Source: Streptomyces sp. A2-16 | GTDB lineage: Bacteria > Actinomycetota > Actinomycetes > Streptomycetales > Streptomycetaceae | NCBI RefSeq assembly: GCF_018128905.1 | Contig: NZ_CP063808.1 | Location: 8,432,001-8,496,000, forward strand | Length of the DNA: 64,000 nt | Direction: 5' to 3' | Shown here: positions 51,865 through 60,612 of the stretch, one piece after another | Numbering within the stretch: the first letter of the stretch is position 1 | Layout: every line of letters begins with the position of its first letter | Translations under genes and position numbers: made by a program | The notes under the pieces: model-generated | Database searches by the model: none | The model's input: the letters and a program-made list of their open reading frames with translations, nothing else | Told to the model about the DNA's origin: nothing

Positions 51865-52811
51865 TTGACCGCTCCCGCCGCGACCGCGCTCTCGATCTCG
51901 TCGGTGGTCGGCATCGCCGAGCTGCACTCCAGACGGGAGGCGACGATGGCGCCGGCCGCGTTGGCGTGGCGCATGATCTTCTCCAGGTCCCAGCCGGCGA
52001 GGAGGCCGTGGACCAGGGAGCCGCCGAAGGCGTCACCGGCGCCGAGGCCGTTGAGGACGTTCACGGGCAGGGGCGGCACCTCGGCCTCCTCGCCCTTGCT
52101 GTCGACGGCGAGGACGCCCTTGGGGCCCTGCTTGACGACCGCGAGCTCGACACCGGCGTCCAGCAGCGCCCGGGCCGCCTCGCGGGGCCCCCGCACTCCG
52201 GTGGCGACCTCGACCTCGTCGAGGTTCCCGACGGCGACGGTGGTGTGCTTGAGGGCCTCGACGTAGAAGGGGCGGGCCTCGGCCGGGTCCTTCCAGAACA
52301 TCGGCCGCCAGTCCAGGTCGAAGACCGTCGTGCCCGCCTTGGCGCGGTGGGCGAGGGCCGCCAGCGTGGCCGTACGGCTGGGCTCCTCGCTCAGCCCGGT
52401 GCCGGTGACCCAGAAGATGCTCGCCTCGCGGATCGCGTCGAGGTCCAGCTCGTGGGCGTCGATCTCCAGGTCCGGGGCCTTGGGCTGCCGGTAGAAGTAC
52501 AGCGGGAAGTCGTCCGGCGGGAAGACCTCGCAGAAGGTGACGGGGGTCGGCAGGCCCGGGACCGGGGTGACCCAGCGGTCGTCGACGCCGAAGTCCCGCA
52601 GGGCCTCGTGCAGGTAGGTGCCGAACGGGTCGTCGCCGGTGCGGGTGATCACCGCGGTCCGCCGTCCCAGGCGTGACGCGGCGACCGCGACGTTGGTCGC
52701 CGAGCCCCCGAGGAACTTGCCGAAGGACGTCACCTGCGGCAGCGGGACACCGGTCTGGAGTGGATACAGGTCCACACCGATCCGCCCCATGGTGATCAGG
52801 TCGTACGCCAT
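51861..52811 (-). CDS. iolC: 5-dehydro-2-deoxygluconokinase
   Basis: A 316-residue PfkB-family sugar kinase. N-terminal GGSATNVAVAASRLG and C-terminal GLGAGDAFGGSLVHGLL (anion hole and catalytic Asp) are the PfkB signatures. It phosphorylates 5-dehydro-2-deoxy-D-gluconate. It is the first gene of the operon iolC-aldolase-iolB-iolD-mmsA, and GAAGGGAAG lies before the ATG. Confidence 0.93.
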   Translation of the reverse strand: MAYDLITMGRIGVDLYPLQTGVPLPQVTSFGKFLGGSATNVAVAASRLGRRTAVITRTGDDPFGTYLHEALRDFGVDDRWVTPVPGLPTPVTFCEVFPPDDFPLYFYRQPKAPDLEIDAHELDLDAIREASIFWVTGTGLSEEPSRTATLAALAHRAKAGTTVFDLDWRPMFWKDPAEARPFYVEALKHTTVAVGNLDEVEVATGVRGPREAARALLDAGVELAVVKQGPKGVLAVDSKGEEAEVPPLPVNVLNGLGAGDAFGGSLVHGLLAGWDLEKIMRHANAAGAIVASRLECSSAMPTTDEIESAVAAGAVK

Positions 52812-52907
52812 CGGCTTCCCTTCGTACCTGCGTCGGCTCTCTGGGCGTTTGTAGCCCCGTACGCCGAGCCCTGTCAATGTTTTGTCCAGACATTCGGACG
52901 AGACCTT

Positions 52908-52923
52908 GACAGCGCTTGCTGTC
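52908..52923. promoter_or_regulatory. palindromic operator between iolC and IolE/H-like gene
   Basis: A perfect inverted repeat GACAGC-GCTT-GCTGTC, with TTGACA reading into it, in the 131-base divergent promoter. Another GTCC...GGAC pair lies at 52884-52899. These are likely sites for an inositol regulator (GntR- or LacI-type) or the AraC protein downstream. Confidence 0.55.
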
Positions 52924-52942
52924 CGAACCGAAGCTGACCGGC

Positions 52943-53860
52943 ATGACAGCGCCCGCACCTCAGCCCTCACTGTCCCGCATCCGGATCGGCTCGGCTCCCG
53001 ACTCCTGGGGCGTGTGGTTCCCCGACGACCCTCAGCAGGTCCCCTGGCAGCGCTTCCTCGACGAGGTCGCGGACTCCGGTTACGAGTGGATCGAGCTGGG
53101 GCCGTACGGGTACCTGCCCACCGACCCCGTCGTCCTCACCGAGGAGGTCACCCGGCGCGGCCTGAAGGTGTCCGCCGGCACCGTCTTCACCGGCCTGCAC
53201 CACGGTGAGGCCGTGTGGGAGAAGACCTGGGCCCATGTCGCGGACAACGCGGTGCTCGCGCAGGCGATGGGGGCCAGGCACCTGGTCGTGATCCCGTCGT
53301 TCTGGCGGGACGACAAGACGGGCGAGGTGCTGGAGTCCGACACGCTCACGCCCGAGCAGTGGCGCAACCTCAGCTCGCTGACCGAGCGGCTGGGGCAGCG
53401 GGTGAAGGACGAGTACGGCCTGCAGATCGTCGTCCACCCGCATGCCGACACCCACGTCGACAGCGAGGAGAACGTGGTCCGCTTCCTGGACGCGACCGAC
53501 TCCTCCCTGGTGTCGCTGTGCCTGGACACCGGGCACTACGCGTACTGCGGCGGCGACAGCGTCAAGCTGATCGAGACGTACGGGTCGCGGATCGGGTACC
53601 TGCACCTCAAGCAGGTGGATCCGGAGATCCTGGCCGATGTGCGGGCCAAGGGGACGCCGTTCGGGCCGGCCGTGGCCCAGGGCGTGATGTGCGAGCCGCC
53701 TTCGGGCGTGCCCGCGCTGGGTCCTGTGCTGGAGGCGGCGCAGAAGCTGGACGTGGACCTGTTCGCGATCGTCGAGCAGGACATGTATCCGTGCGAGCCG
53801 GATCGGCCGCTGCCGATCGCTCAGCGGACCAGGGCGTTCCTGAGGTCCTGCGGCGCGTAG
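52943..53860 (+). CDS. sugar-phosphate isomerase/epimerase (IolE/IolH-like)
   Basis: A 305-residue TIM-barrel of the xylose-isomerase-like family. Start MTAPAPQPSLS. Motifs: SAPDSWGVWFPDDP, WIELGPYGYLP, IVVHPHADTHV (metal site), CLDTGHYAYCGGD, and a late VEQDMY glutamate. In inositol clusters such proteins are inosose dehydratase (IolE) or IolH/I epimerases; since iolE is otherwise missing here, dehydratase is favoured. iolG is not in the window. Confidence 0.83.
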   Translation: MTAPAPQPSLSRIRIGSAPDSWGVWFPDDPQQVPWQRFLDEVADSGYEWIELGPYGYLPTDPVVLTEEVTRRGLKVSAGTVFTGLHHGEAVWEKTWAHVADNAVLAQAMGARHLVVIPSFWRDDKTGEVLESDTLTPEQWRNLSSLTERLGQRVKDEYGLQIVVHPHADTHVDSEENVVRFLDATDSSLVSLCLDTGHYAYCGGDSVKLIETYGSRIGYLHLKQVDPEILADVRAKGTPFGPAVAQGVMCEPPSGVPALGPVLEAAQKLDVDLFAIVEQDMYPCEPDRPLPIAQRTRAFLRSCGA

Positions 53861-53892
53861 TCGTTCGACTGCGGGTGCGTAGTCGAACGACT
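53859..53892. terminator. hairpin at end of IolE/H-like gene
   Basis: Perfect 12-bp arms AGTCGTTCGACT and AGTCGAACGACT with loop GCGGGTGCGT; the 5' arm begins within the stop codon. Confidence 0.8.
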
Positions 53893-53973
53893 GCGGGTGC
53901 GTGGGAGGGCTGTGGCTGCGGGTGCGTGAGGGCTGGGACTGCGCGTGCGTGAGGGCTGGGACCGCGCGTGCGT
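53869..53973 (+). repeat. five 22-25-bp tandem units with CTGCGGGTGCGT core
   Basis: Cores at 53869, 53891, 53916, 53939 and 53962 (CTGCGGGTGCGT, the last two CTGCGCGTGCGT and CCGCGCGTGCGT) with spacers such as GAGGGCTGGGA. The array leads directly into dispersed intergenic repeat copy 2. Confidence 0.75.
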
Positions 53974-54038
53974 GGGGGCTGGTCGCGCCCACGCGGCCAA
54001 GCCGCATGCCGATACGGCCCCGCACCCCCGAAGGGTGT
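53971..54038. repeat. dispersed intergenic repeat, copy 2
   Basis: GGGGGCTGGTCGCGCCCACG, CGGCCAAGCCGCATGCCGAT and ACGGCCCCGCACCCCC match copy 1 with small changes. Confidence 0.75.
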
Positions 54039-54070
54039 CGGTGCGGCCCTTTCGCTGCAAAGCTGGGGCG

Positions 54071-55042
54071 ATGGCGTTGGTCCGTACCGGGAGTGGGCCA
54101 GGTGGTTCGTGGGAGTTCGCCCTCGGGGCGCCTCACCCTCGGCTGCGGCCCGGGGTGTTGAGCTACCGCGGGGTCCGGCTGGCCATGGACCGGCCTCGAC
54201 GGCGGCTCGAGACGCCGGTCGGGGCCGCGACCTTGCTGCTGGGGTTCGAGCAGCCGGTGCGCATCACGCGTGCCGGCCGGCCGCCGGACACCCTCGTCTC
54301 CGTCTACTGCGGGCCCACGACCACTCCCGCCGTCGGGGAACACGGGGGACGGCTCTCCGGCATCGAGGTGATGCTCGCGCCCTGGGCGGCCTTCACTCTC
54401 TTCGGGACGCCTCAGTACGAGCTCGCCGACCGGACCGTCGATCCCGACGTGCTCCCCCATGCCCTGGACCGGCGCGTCGGTGAACTCGCCGGTGCACTGG
54501 CCGTGCTGCCCTCGTGGGAGGAGCGGTTCCGGCTGCTGGACGACGTGTTCGCACGGTGGTGGGAGGTCGGTACGCCCTGCTCGGCGCGGGTCGTGCGGGC
54601 CTGGGCCGAGCTCGTGCGGACCGGTGGGGCCATGCCGGTGCGGCTGCTCGCCGAGGAGGTGGGGTGGAGCGTGCGGCACCTGGAGAACCGGTTCCGGGAA
54701 CAGATCGGGCTGGGGCCCAAGGCGGCGGCGCGCGTCCTGCGGTTGCAACGGGCCCGGCGGTTGCTCGCCGCGGGGCACGGGCAGGCGGACACCGCGGCGG
54801 CCTGCGGGTACTACGACCAGGCGCATCTGAGTGGTGAGTTCAAGGCGATGACGGGGTGCACGCCACGGGAGTTCACCACGGCCCGGCGGCTGCCGTTCGC
54901 CGCCGCACCGCCCCGGGACCGGATGGACGGGGAGGCGACCAGCCTGGTCCTCGCGTCCGGTGCTCCGGAAGGCGGAGCGGAAGGCGGAACGGAAGGCGGA
55001 GCGGATTTCTCGTATTTCTCCAAGACCGGCGGGCCCGCCTGA
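54071..55042 (+). CDS. AraC-family transcriptional regulator
   Basis: A 323-residue regulator. The C-terminal AraC HTH pair is at about 190-285: MPVRLLAEEVGWSVRHLENRFREQIGLGPKAAARVLRLQRA and AAACGYYDQAHLSGEFKAMTGCTPREF. The N-terminal sensor domain has no recognised ligand. The extreme C-terminus has GGAEGGTEGGA repeats. Start MALVRTGSGP is preceded by a weak GGGG. It lies after the IolE/H-like gene but is separated by a terminator and repeats. Confidence 0.85.
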   Translation: MALVRTGSGPGGSWEFALGAPHPRLRPGVLSYRGVRLAMDRPRRRLETPVGAATLLLGFEQPVRITRAGRPPDTLVSVYCGPTTTPAVGEHGGRLSGIEVMLAPWAAFTLFGTPQYELADRTVDPDVLPHALDRRVGELAGALAVLPSWEERFRLLDDVFARWWEVGTPCSARVVRAWAELVRTGGAMPVRLLAEEVGWSVRHLENRFREQIGLGPKAAARVLRLQRARRLLAAGHGQADTAAACGYYDQAHLSGEFKAMTGCTPREFTTARRLPFAAAPPRDRMDGEATSLVLASGAPEGGAEGGTEGGADFSYFSKTGGPA

Positions 55043-55536
55043 TCGCACGCTGTGTGCGTCCGGGGGAGGCCGGTGGGCCGGGCCCGACGCAGCGGGCCCG
55101 GCCCACCCGGGCGAAGTGCGATGTCAGTGGCGGCGGTCAGCGTTCCGGCACGGGCGACTTCGTGTGCACTTCGACCGGCCCGTGCCACCCGACCTCCTCG
55201 CCCGCCTCACCGACCGTTCCCGGCGCGGCGAGCGGCAGATCAAGCACGTCGTGGACGGCGGACTGCGCAGCGCGGTCGGCCTCCAGGGCCGTAAGTCAAC
55301 GCGCCGCGCCCTCGCGCCCGCGTGCGCCTTTGCGTCACCTCTGTAACAAACGCCCCCTCCGTGTCACACATGTCGCGTGTACGCGGGTTCCCCGTCACAC
55401 CCGGCACACAGGCCCTGACCGACGGTCACCGCGTGTCGTTCACGGGGCACAGGCTTTGTGATCGCCAGCGCAGCGCCCGGTACCCCCGACGGCCGTTCCC
55501 GGTCGCCGCCGTGGTGCGCGCGAGGAGGTGCACCAC
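55043..55536. other. intergenic stretch with terminator and possible remnant
   Basis: A 15-bp perfect hairpin at 55072-55107 ends the AraC transcript. Beyond it, frames near 55160-55346 give a protein-like fragment (VPPDLLARLTDRSRRGERQI) but with no start, domain or stop context; it may be a decayed gene. The rest is the promoter of the small HTH gene. Confidence 0.45.
55072..55107 (+). terminator. 15-bp perfect hairpin after AraC gene
   Basis: Arms GGTGGGCCGGGCCCG and CGGGCCCGGCCCACC, loop ACGCAG. Confidence 0.85.
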
Positions 55537-55737
55537 ATGACCGACCGAAGGCTCTGGTCGTACAAGGAGATCGCGGCGCACATCCGTGTGCAGCCGGACA
55601 CCGTGCGGTCGTACCGCAAGCACGGGCTGTTGCCGCCGCCCGACCATGTCGAGGGCGGCAAGCCCTTCTGGTACGCGGACACCGTGCGCACGTGGGTCGC
55701 GTCCAGACCGGGCAACCGGGGGCGCAGAGAGGACTGA
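55537..55737 (+). CDS. small MerR/excisionase-like HTH protein
   Basis: A 66-residue protein; GGAGG lies eight bases before ATG 55537 (GTG 55528 is the alternative). The sequence SYKEIAAHIRVQPDTVRSYR, then KHGLLPPPDHVEGGKPFWY is a winged-helix DNA-binding domain of the MerR/BldC/Xis type. No second domain. It could be a small transcription factor; no phage or plasmid genes are adjacent, so excision is unlikely. Confidence 0.75.
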   Translation: MTDRRLWSYKEIAAHIRVQPDTVRSYRKHGLLPPPDHVEGGKPFWYADTVRTWVASRPGNRGRRED

Positions 55738-55842
55738 CGGCAGACCCGCGCCACGACCCCGGGTGCCCGCTCCCCCGCGGGCACCTCGCCCCCCCCGGAA
55801 AATCCCGGGCCGCGAGGAGCCGGTGTCTGGCACAGTCGGGCC

Positions 55843-56409
55843 ATGAGCGACTTCTCCGTCAAACCTGTGCTGACCGGTGAACGGACCGTGCTGCGGCCGT
55901 TCACGGAGGCGGACGCCGAGGTGATGGGGGAGATCATCGACGACCCCGAGGTCCGCCACTTCACCGGAGCCCCCGCCGACGAACCGACCCCCGAGGGGCT
56001 GCGGTCCTGGTACGGCTCCCGGTCGGACCGGTCCGACCGCCTCGACCTCGCCGTCACCGACCGCGCCACCGGCGAACTCGTCGGCGAGGTCGTCCTGTAC
56101 GAGTGGGATCCCGCCGCCCGCAGCTGCACCTTCCGCACCCTCGTGGGCCCGCGCGGACGCGGCCGGGGGCTCGGCACCGAGGCGACCCGCCTGATCGTGG
56201 GGTACGGCTTCGAGCGACTCGGCCTGCACCGGATCTCGCTCGAGGCCTACGGCTACAACGCCCGTGCGCTGCGGGTGTACGAGAAGGTCGGCTTCACGGT
56301 GGAAGGGATCCGGCGGGAGGTCGAGTTCAGGCACGGCGAGTGGGTCGACGAGGTGCTCATGGCCGTCCTCGACCACGAGTGGGCGGCCCTCAGCTCCACG
56401 GCTCGATGA
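55843..56409 (+). CDS. GNAT acetyltransferase (RimJ/RimL-like)
   Basis: A 188-residue enzyme with the acetyl-CoA motif VGPRGRGRGLGTEATRLIVGYGF and YGYNARALRVYEKVGFTVEG, typical of GNAT family 3 proteins. Substrate unknown (amine or protein N-terminus). Its 3' end overlaps the convergent alcohol dehydrogenase gene by 20 bases. Confidence 0.87.
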   Translation: MSDFSVKPVLTGERTVLRPFTEADAEVMGEIIDDPEVRHFTGAPADEPTPEGLRSWYGSRSDRSDRLDLAVTDRATGELVGEVVLYEWDPAARSCTFRTLVGPRGRGRGLGTEATRLIVGYGFERLGLHRISLEAYGYNARALRVYEKVGFTVEGIRREVEFRHGEWVDEVLMAVLDHEWAALSSTAR

Positions 56410-57433
56410 CCGTCACCCCCGCTCCGGGCGCGGTGCCCATGGCCGCGAGGGCGGCCGGGGTCGCGTCCAGCGGGATCGTGGACGTGACCAGCAGGTCCGG
56501 TCGCAGCACACCCGCCCGGACCAGTTCCAGCATCGGCGGATAGGTGTGGGCGGCCATGCCGTGGCTGCCGAGGAGTTCGAGCTCCAGGGCGATCGCGCGG
56601 GCCATCGGGACCGGGGTCGTGCCGTCCGGCGAGGGCAGCAGGCCGACCTGTAGGTGCCGGCCGCGGCGGCGCAGGGAGTTGACGGAGGCCGCGCAGGTGG
56701 CCGGGGAGCCGAGGGCGTCGAGCGAGAGGTGGGCGCCGCCGCCGGTCAGGTCGCGGATCGCCGCCGCGGTGTCCCGCGCACCGCCCGCGTCCACGCACTC
56801 CGCGGCACCGAACTTCCTCGCCAGGGCGAGGGCCTGCGGCGACACGTCCACGGCCACCACCCGGGCTCCCGACGCCGCCGCGATCATCACGGCGGACAGG
56901 CCCACTCCACCGCAGCCGTGCACCGCGACCCACTCCCCCGCGGCGACCCTGCCCTGCTGGACGACCGCCCGGAACGCCGTGGCGAAACGGCAGCCCAGGG
57001 ACGCGGCCGTGGTGAAGGACATGTCCTGCGGTACGGCGACCAGATTCACGTCCGCGTGGTCCAGCGCGACGTACTGGGCGAACGAGCCCCAGTGGGTGAA
57101 GCCGGGCTGGGTCTGGCGCTCGCAGATCTGGTGGTCGCCGGCCTTGCAGGACGGGCAGGTGCCGCAGGCGCAGACGAAGGGGACGGTCACACGGTCGCCG
57201 GGGTGCCAGTTGCTCACACCGGGGCCGACCGCCTCGACCGTGCCCGCGAGTTCGTGGCCCGGTACGTGCGGGAGGGTGATGTCGGGGTCGTGGCCCTGCC
57301 AGCCGTGCCAGTCGCTTCTGCAGAGGCCGGTGGCCTCGACGCGGACGACCACTCCGTGCGGGGCCGGTTCGGGGTCCGGGAGCTCATGCACCTCCAGAGG
57401 TTCGCCGTAGTGTTCGAAGAGAGCCGCTCGCAT
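56390..57433 (-). CDS. zinc-dependent alcohol dehydrogenase
   Basis: A 347-residue medium-chain dehydrogenase. Catalytic zinc: C38 and H60-E61 (GLCRSDWHG, PHVPGHELAG). Structural zinc: the CACGTCPSCKAGDHQIC cluster (88-104). NAD site: HGCGGVGLSAVMIAAASGARVVAVD. Start taken at MRAALFEHYG; its first 50 bases overlap the 3' end of the MMPL gene on the same strand. Substrate is not evident. Confidence 0.88.
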   Translation of the reverse strand: MRAALFEHYGEPLEVHELPDPEPAPHGVVVRVEATGLCRSDWHGWQGHDPDITLPHVPGHELAGTVEAVGPGVSNWHPGDRVTVPFVCACGTCPSCKAGDHQICERQTQPGFTHWGSFAQYVALDHADVNLVAVPQDMSFTTAASLGCRFATAFRAVVQQGRVAAGEWVAVHGCGGVGLSAVMIAAASGARVVAVDVSPQALALARKFGAAECVDAGGARDTAAAIRDLTGGGAHLSLDALGSPATCAASVNSLRRRGRHLQVGLLPSPDGTTPVPMARAIALELELLGSHGMAAHTYPPMLELVRAGVLRPDLLVTSTIPLDATPAALAAMGTAPGAGVTVIEPWS

Positions 57434-59681
57434 CTGCCGTCCCATCGCCGTTTTCGTCCGCGGGTTCGTCCTGGCCGGTCGCGCCCCGCGGCGGAGCCCC
57501 ATGTCGGTACAGCCCCGCGCCCACAGGGAGTGTCGCTTCCCCTTCGCTCAATCCGAACCGGTCATGCGCCTTGCGCAACATCCTCGGCGCCCACCACGTC
57601 GCCCGTCCCGTCAGTTTCATCACGGCCGGGACCAGCAGGCTGCGGACGATCATCGCGTCCATCAGGACCGCCAGGGCGATGCCGAGGCCCAGCATCTTGG
57701 TGTTGGTGACCCTGGACGTGCCGATCGCCACCATCACCACCGCCAGGATGATCGCCGCCGCGGTGATCAGGCCGCCGGTGCGCTTGAGGCCCTGGCGGAC
57801 CGACTCCTCGTGGTCGCCCGTCCTGTCGTACTCCTCCTTGATGCGGGAGAGGAGGAAGACGCCGTAGTCCATGGAGAGGCCGAAGGCGACGCAGAACATC
57901 AGCACCGGGAGGGTGGTCTCTATGGAGCCGGGGCTGGTGAAGCCGAGGAGGCCGGAGAGGTGGCCGTCCTGGAAGACCCAGACCACGGCGCCGAACATCG
58001 CGGTGAGGCTGAGGGCGTTGAGGAGGACCGCCTGGATCGGGATCAGGACGCTGCCGGTCAGCAGGAAGACCAGGAGCAGGGTGACGATCGCGATGAAGGC
58101 CGCCGCCCAGGGGAGCCGGTCGCCTATCGCGTGCTTGGAGTCGACCAGGACGGCCGCGGTGCCCGTCACCTTCGTGGTGAAGGGCGCTTTCGTGGCGCGC
58201 AGTTCGCCCACCAGGTGTTGGGCCTGCGGGTCCACCGCCTCGCCCTCGGGCTGCACGGTGAAGTACGCCGAGTCGGCCTTCACCAGCGGGCCGTCGACGC
58301 GCAGCACTCCGGGCAGGGCCGTGATCCGCTCCTTGTAGGCGGCGTACTGCGCCGGCGTCGCCTTCCCCTCGGCGAGGACTTCGAGGCCACCGCCGGGGCT
58401 GCCGGGGAAGTTGTCGCGGAGATGTTGCTGGACGACGTGGGACTCGGCGGACGCGGGCAGCTGGCGGTCGTCCGCGGTGCCGAACTTCACGCCCAGGAAA
58501 GGGAGTCCGAGCAGGACCAGGACGGCGGTGGTGCCCAGGGCGAAGAACGGGGCGCGGCGCATCACGAGGTTCGCCGTGCGGGTCCAGCCGGTGTCCGGGC
58601 TCTTCGAGGGCGACCGCCCGCGCCGGAACAGTCGGCGCAGGTCCAGGGAGTTGACCCGGTGGCCCAGCAGGAGCAGGGCGGCCGGGAGGAGGATCAGGGC
58701 GGCGGCAGCGGCCAGGAGGACGACGGCCATGCCGGCGTAGGCGAAGGACCGCAGGAAGTACTGCGGGAAGACCAGCATCGCCGCCAGGGAGACCGCGACG
58801 GTGAGCGCGGAGAACAGGACGGTGCGGCCCGCGGTGCGCAAGGTGGTGGCGACCGCCTGCAACGGGTCGGCGCCGCTGGACAGTTCCTCGCGGAAGCGGC
58901 GAACGATGAACAGGGCGTAGTCGATGGCCAGGCCCAGTCCGAGGGCCGTGGTGAGGTTCATCGCGAAGACGGAGACGTCGGTGAACTCGGTCAGGCCGCG
59001 CAGCACGGCGTTGGTCCCGAGGATCGCGACGATGCCGATGCCGAGCGGCAGCAGGGCGGCGATGGCGCTGCCGAAGACCATCACCAGCAGCAGAAGGGTG
59101 ATCGGCAGGGCGATCATCTCGGCCCGGGTGAGGTCCTCCTGGATGATCGTCTGCATCTCGTGCCGCACCGCGACGATGCCGCCGATCTCGACCTTCACCG
59201 GTCCGTGTGTCCCCCGGAGGGCGGGGGCGACGCGGTCGAGGGTCTCGCCCATCTGCTTCTCGTCGCCCGTGATCCGGGCAGCGATCAAAGCCTCATGGCC
59301 GTCCTCGGCGCGCAGGGCCGGTGACTTGGCGGACCAGTAGGAGCCGACCCCCGTGACGCCCCGCTCGGCGGCCAGACGGGCGGTGAGGCGCTTCGCCTGC
59401 GCGGCCACCGCCGGGTCGTCCACCGAGGCGCCGCCGGCGTCGACGAGCAGCAGGAGGTTGGGCTGGGAGTCCGGGAACTCGCGCTCCAGCGCCTTGGTGG
59501 CGTACGTCGACTCCGCGGCCGGGTCCTCCCAGCCGCCCGCGCCCAGGCGGTCGGCGACCCCGCTGCCGGCCAGCACGGCGAGGACGGCGAGCACCAGGGC
59601 CGCGAGCAGCGACAACCTGGGGCGGGCGGTGACGAGGCGGGTCCAGCGGCCCACCTGAGGCGGGCTGTTGACTTCGGTCAT
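57384..59681 (-). CDS. MMPL/RND-family transporter
   Basis: A 765-residue membrane protein with about 12 helices in two halves: helix 1 near residue 20, an external loop (about 45-180), then helices with LGLGLAIDYALFIVRRFREEL and, in the second half, FGLSMDYGVFLLSRIKEEYD, the paired D-Y motifs for proton translocation. It probably exports lipids or drugs using the proton gradient. It is divergent from a TetR gene with two operators between, so it is likely repressed by that protein. Confidence 0.9.
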   Translation of the reverse strand: MTEVNSPPQVGRWTRLVTARPRLSLLAALVLAVLAVLAGSGVADRLGAGGWEDPAAESTYATKALEREFPDSQPNLLLLVDAGGASVDDPAVAAQAKRLTARLAAERGVTGVGSYWSAKSPALRAEDGHEALIAARITGDEKQMGETLDRVAPALRGTHGPVKVEIGGIVAVRHEMQTIIQEDLTRAEMIALPITLLLLVMVFGSAIAALLPLGIGIVAILGTNAVLRGLTEFTDVSVFAMNLTTALGLGLAIDYALFIVRRFREELSSGADPLQAVATTLRTAGRTVLFSALTVAVSLAAMLVFPQYFLRSFAYAGMAVVLLAAAAALILLPAALLLLGHRVNSLDLRRLFRRGRSPSKSPDTGWTRTANLVMRRAPFFALGTTAVLVLLGLPFLGVKFGTADDRQLPASAESHVVQQHLRDNFPGSPGGGLEVLAEGKATPAQYAAYKERITALPGVLRVDGPLVKADSAYFTVQPEGEAVDPQAQHLVGELRATKAPFTTKVTGTAAVLVDSKHAIGDRLPWAAAFIAIVTLLLVFLLTGSVLIPIQAVLLNALSLTAMFGAVVWVFQDGHLSGLLGFTSPGSIETTLPVLMFCVAFGLSMDYGVFLLSRIKEEYDRTGDHEESVRQGLKRTGGLITAAAIILAVVMVAIGTSRVTNTKMLGLGIALAVLMDAMIVRSLLVPAVMKLTGRATWWAPRMLRKAHDRFGLSEGEATLPVGAGLYRHGAPPRGATGQDEPADENGDGTADASGSLRTLRRTSGGA
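57473..57534. repeat. dispersed intergenic repeat, copy 3
   Basis: GGCCGGTCGCGCCCCGCGGC, GGAGCCCCATGTCGGT and ACAGCCCCGCGCCCACAGGG; it lies within the 3' part of the MMPL coding region, just before the alcohol dehydrogenase start, so it is translated there. Confidence 0.65.
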
Positions 59682-59725
59682 GGTGCGGTGTCCCCTTCAC
59701 CGTGGAAACCGTAAAATGGAAAACA

Positions 59726-59766
59726 CGAGAGATCGCTCGCGTTTCCAGAATGCGAGCGGCCGCTCG
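59726..59766. promoter_or_regulatory. two palindromic TetR-type operators
   Basis: CGAGAGATCGCTCG (59726-59739) and the perfect palindrome CGAGCGGCCGCTCG (59753-59766), 27 bases apart centre to centre, both extended by ACA/TGTT flanks. They occupy the divergent promoter of the MMPL exporter and the TetR gene. Confidence 0.75.
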
Positions 59767-59803
59767 TGTTTGTCAACCGTGTGCGGAGAGCTGGGGATAA
59801 CGC

Positions 59804-60460
59804 GTGCCCGAGAACGAGGAGAAGGAACAGCCGCGCCGCCGTCAGGCGCGCGGCGAGCGCCGGATCACCCAGCTCCTGGAGGCGGCGGCCAGCGTCTTCG
59901 CGACCACGGGCTACACCGCGGCCAGCACCAACGCCATCGCCCGCGAGGCGGGTGTCTCACCCGGCACGCTCTACCAGTTCTTCCCGAACAAGGAAGCGAT
60001 CGCGATCGAGCTGGGCGGCCGGCTGATGCACGAGATGCAGACGGCGTACGGCGAGGCCCTCGCCCCGGTCGACCCCGCGACCCCCCTGGAGGAGGTGGTC
60101 GGCGCGGCCGTGGACCGGTTCATGGCCTTCAACTGCGACCACCCGGTGTTCTTCGTGCTGATGCACGGCCCCGACGTCCCCGGCCGGATGGCGGAGGACC
60201 ACGACGCGCTGCACGCGGGTCTCATCAACCGGCTCGAGACGCTGATGACCTCGCTCCTGCCCGAGGCGGCCCCGGCCGAGGTCACCCGCACCGCCCACAT
60301 GGTCCTGGGCCTGTACAAGGCGGGCCTGGAGCTGGTTCTCGCCCACGAGGGCGCCGAGCGCGAGGCGTACGTCCGGGAAGTGAAGAACGCACTGGTCCGC
60401 TACCTGGACCCCCTGGTCGGCGACCGGCTCGGCCGGACCGGCCTCACCAGGACCCCCTAG
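59804..60460 (+). CDS. TetR-family regulator
   Basis: A 218-residue repressor from GTG 59804. N-terminal HTH at about 18-65 (ITQLLEAAASVFATTGYTAA, then AIAREAGVSPGTLYQFFPNKEA). The C-terminal ligand domain ends ALVRYLDPLVGDRL. Likely represses itself and the divergent MMPL exporter through the paired palindromes. Confidence 0.9.
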   Translation: MPENEEKEQPRRRQARGERRITQLLEAAASVFATTGYTAASTNAIAREAGVSPGTLYQFFPNKEAIAIELGGRLMHEMQTAYGEALAPVDPATPLEEVVGAAVDRFMAFNCDHPVFFVLMHGPDVPGRMAEDHDALHAGLINRLETLMTSLLPEAAPAEVTRTAHMVLGLYKAGLELVLAHEGAEREAYVREVKNALVRYLDPLVGDRLGRTGLTRTP

Positions 60461-60543
60461 CCCCGGACCCGCTCGGGACCGCAGCGGCACCGCCCGGGAG
60501 GCAGGCTCACGACCCCGGGCCCGGCGGACCCCTCTTTGAGAAA

Positions 60544-60560
60544 TACCCCCTAGGGGTATA
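60544..60560 (+). promoter_or_regulatory. CsoR-type copper operator
   Basis: TACCCCCTAGGGGTAT, a GC-rich inverted repeat with A/T flanks like the copper-responsive CsoR sites of actinobacteria, about 55 bases before the copZ start. Induction of copZ-copA by copper is the expected outcome. Confidence 0.75.
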
Positions 60561-60612
60561 GTGTGGGCACCATAGACCGTGCACACCTCTCATGAGTCAT
60601 CAGGAGAACGAC

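Noticed and set aside
55052..55461. Possible gene after the AraC regulator
   Set aside because: Frames overlap a strong terminator hairpin, lack starts and show no recognised domain; noted only as a possible remnant.
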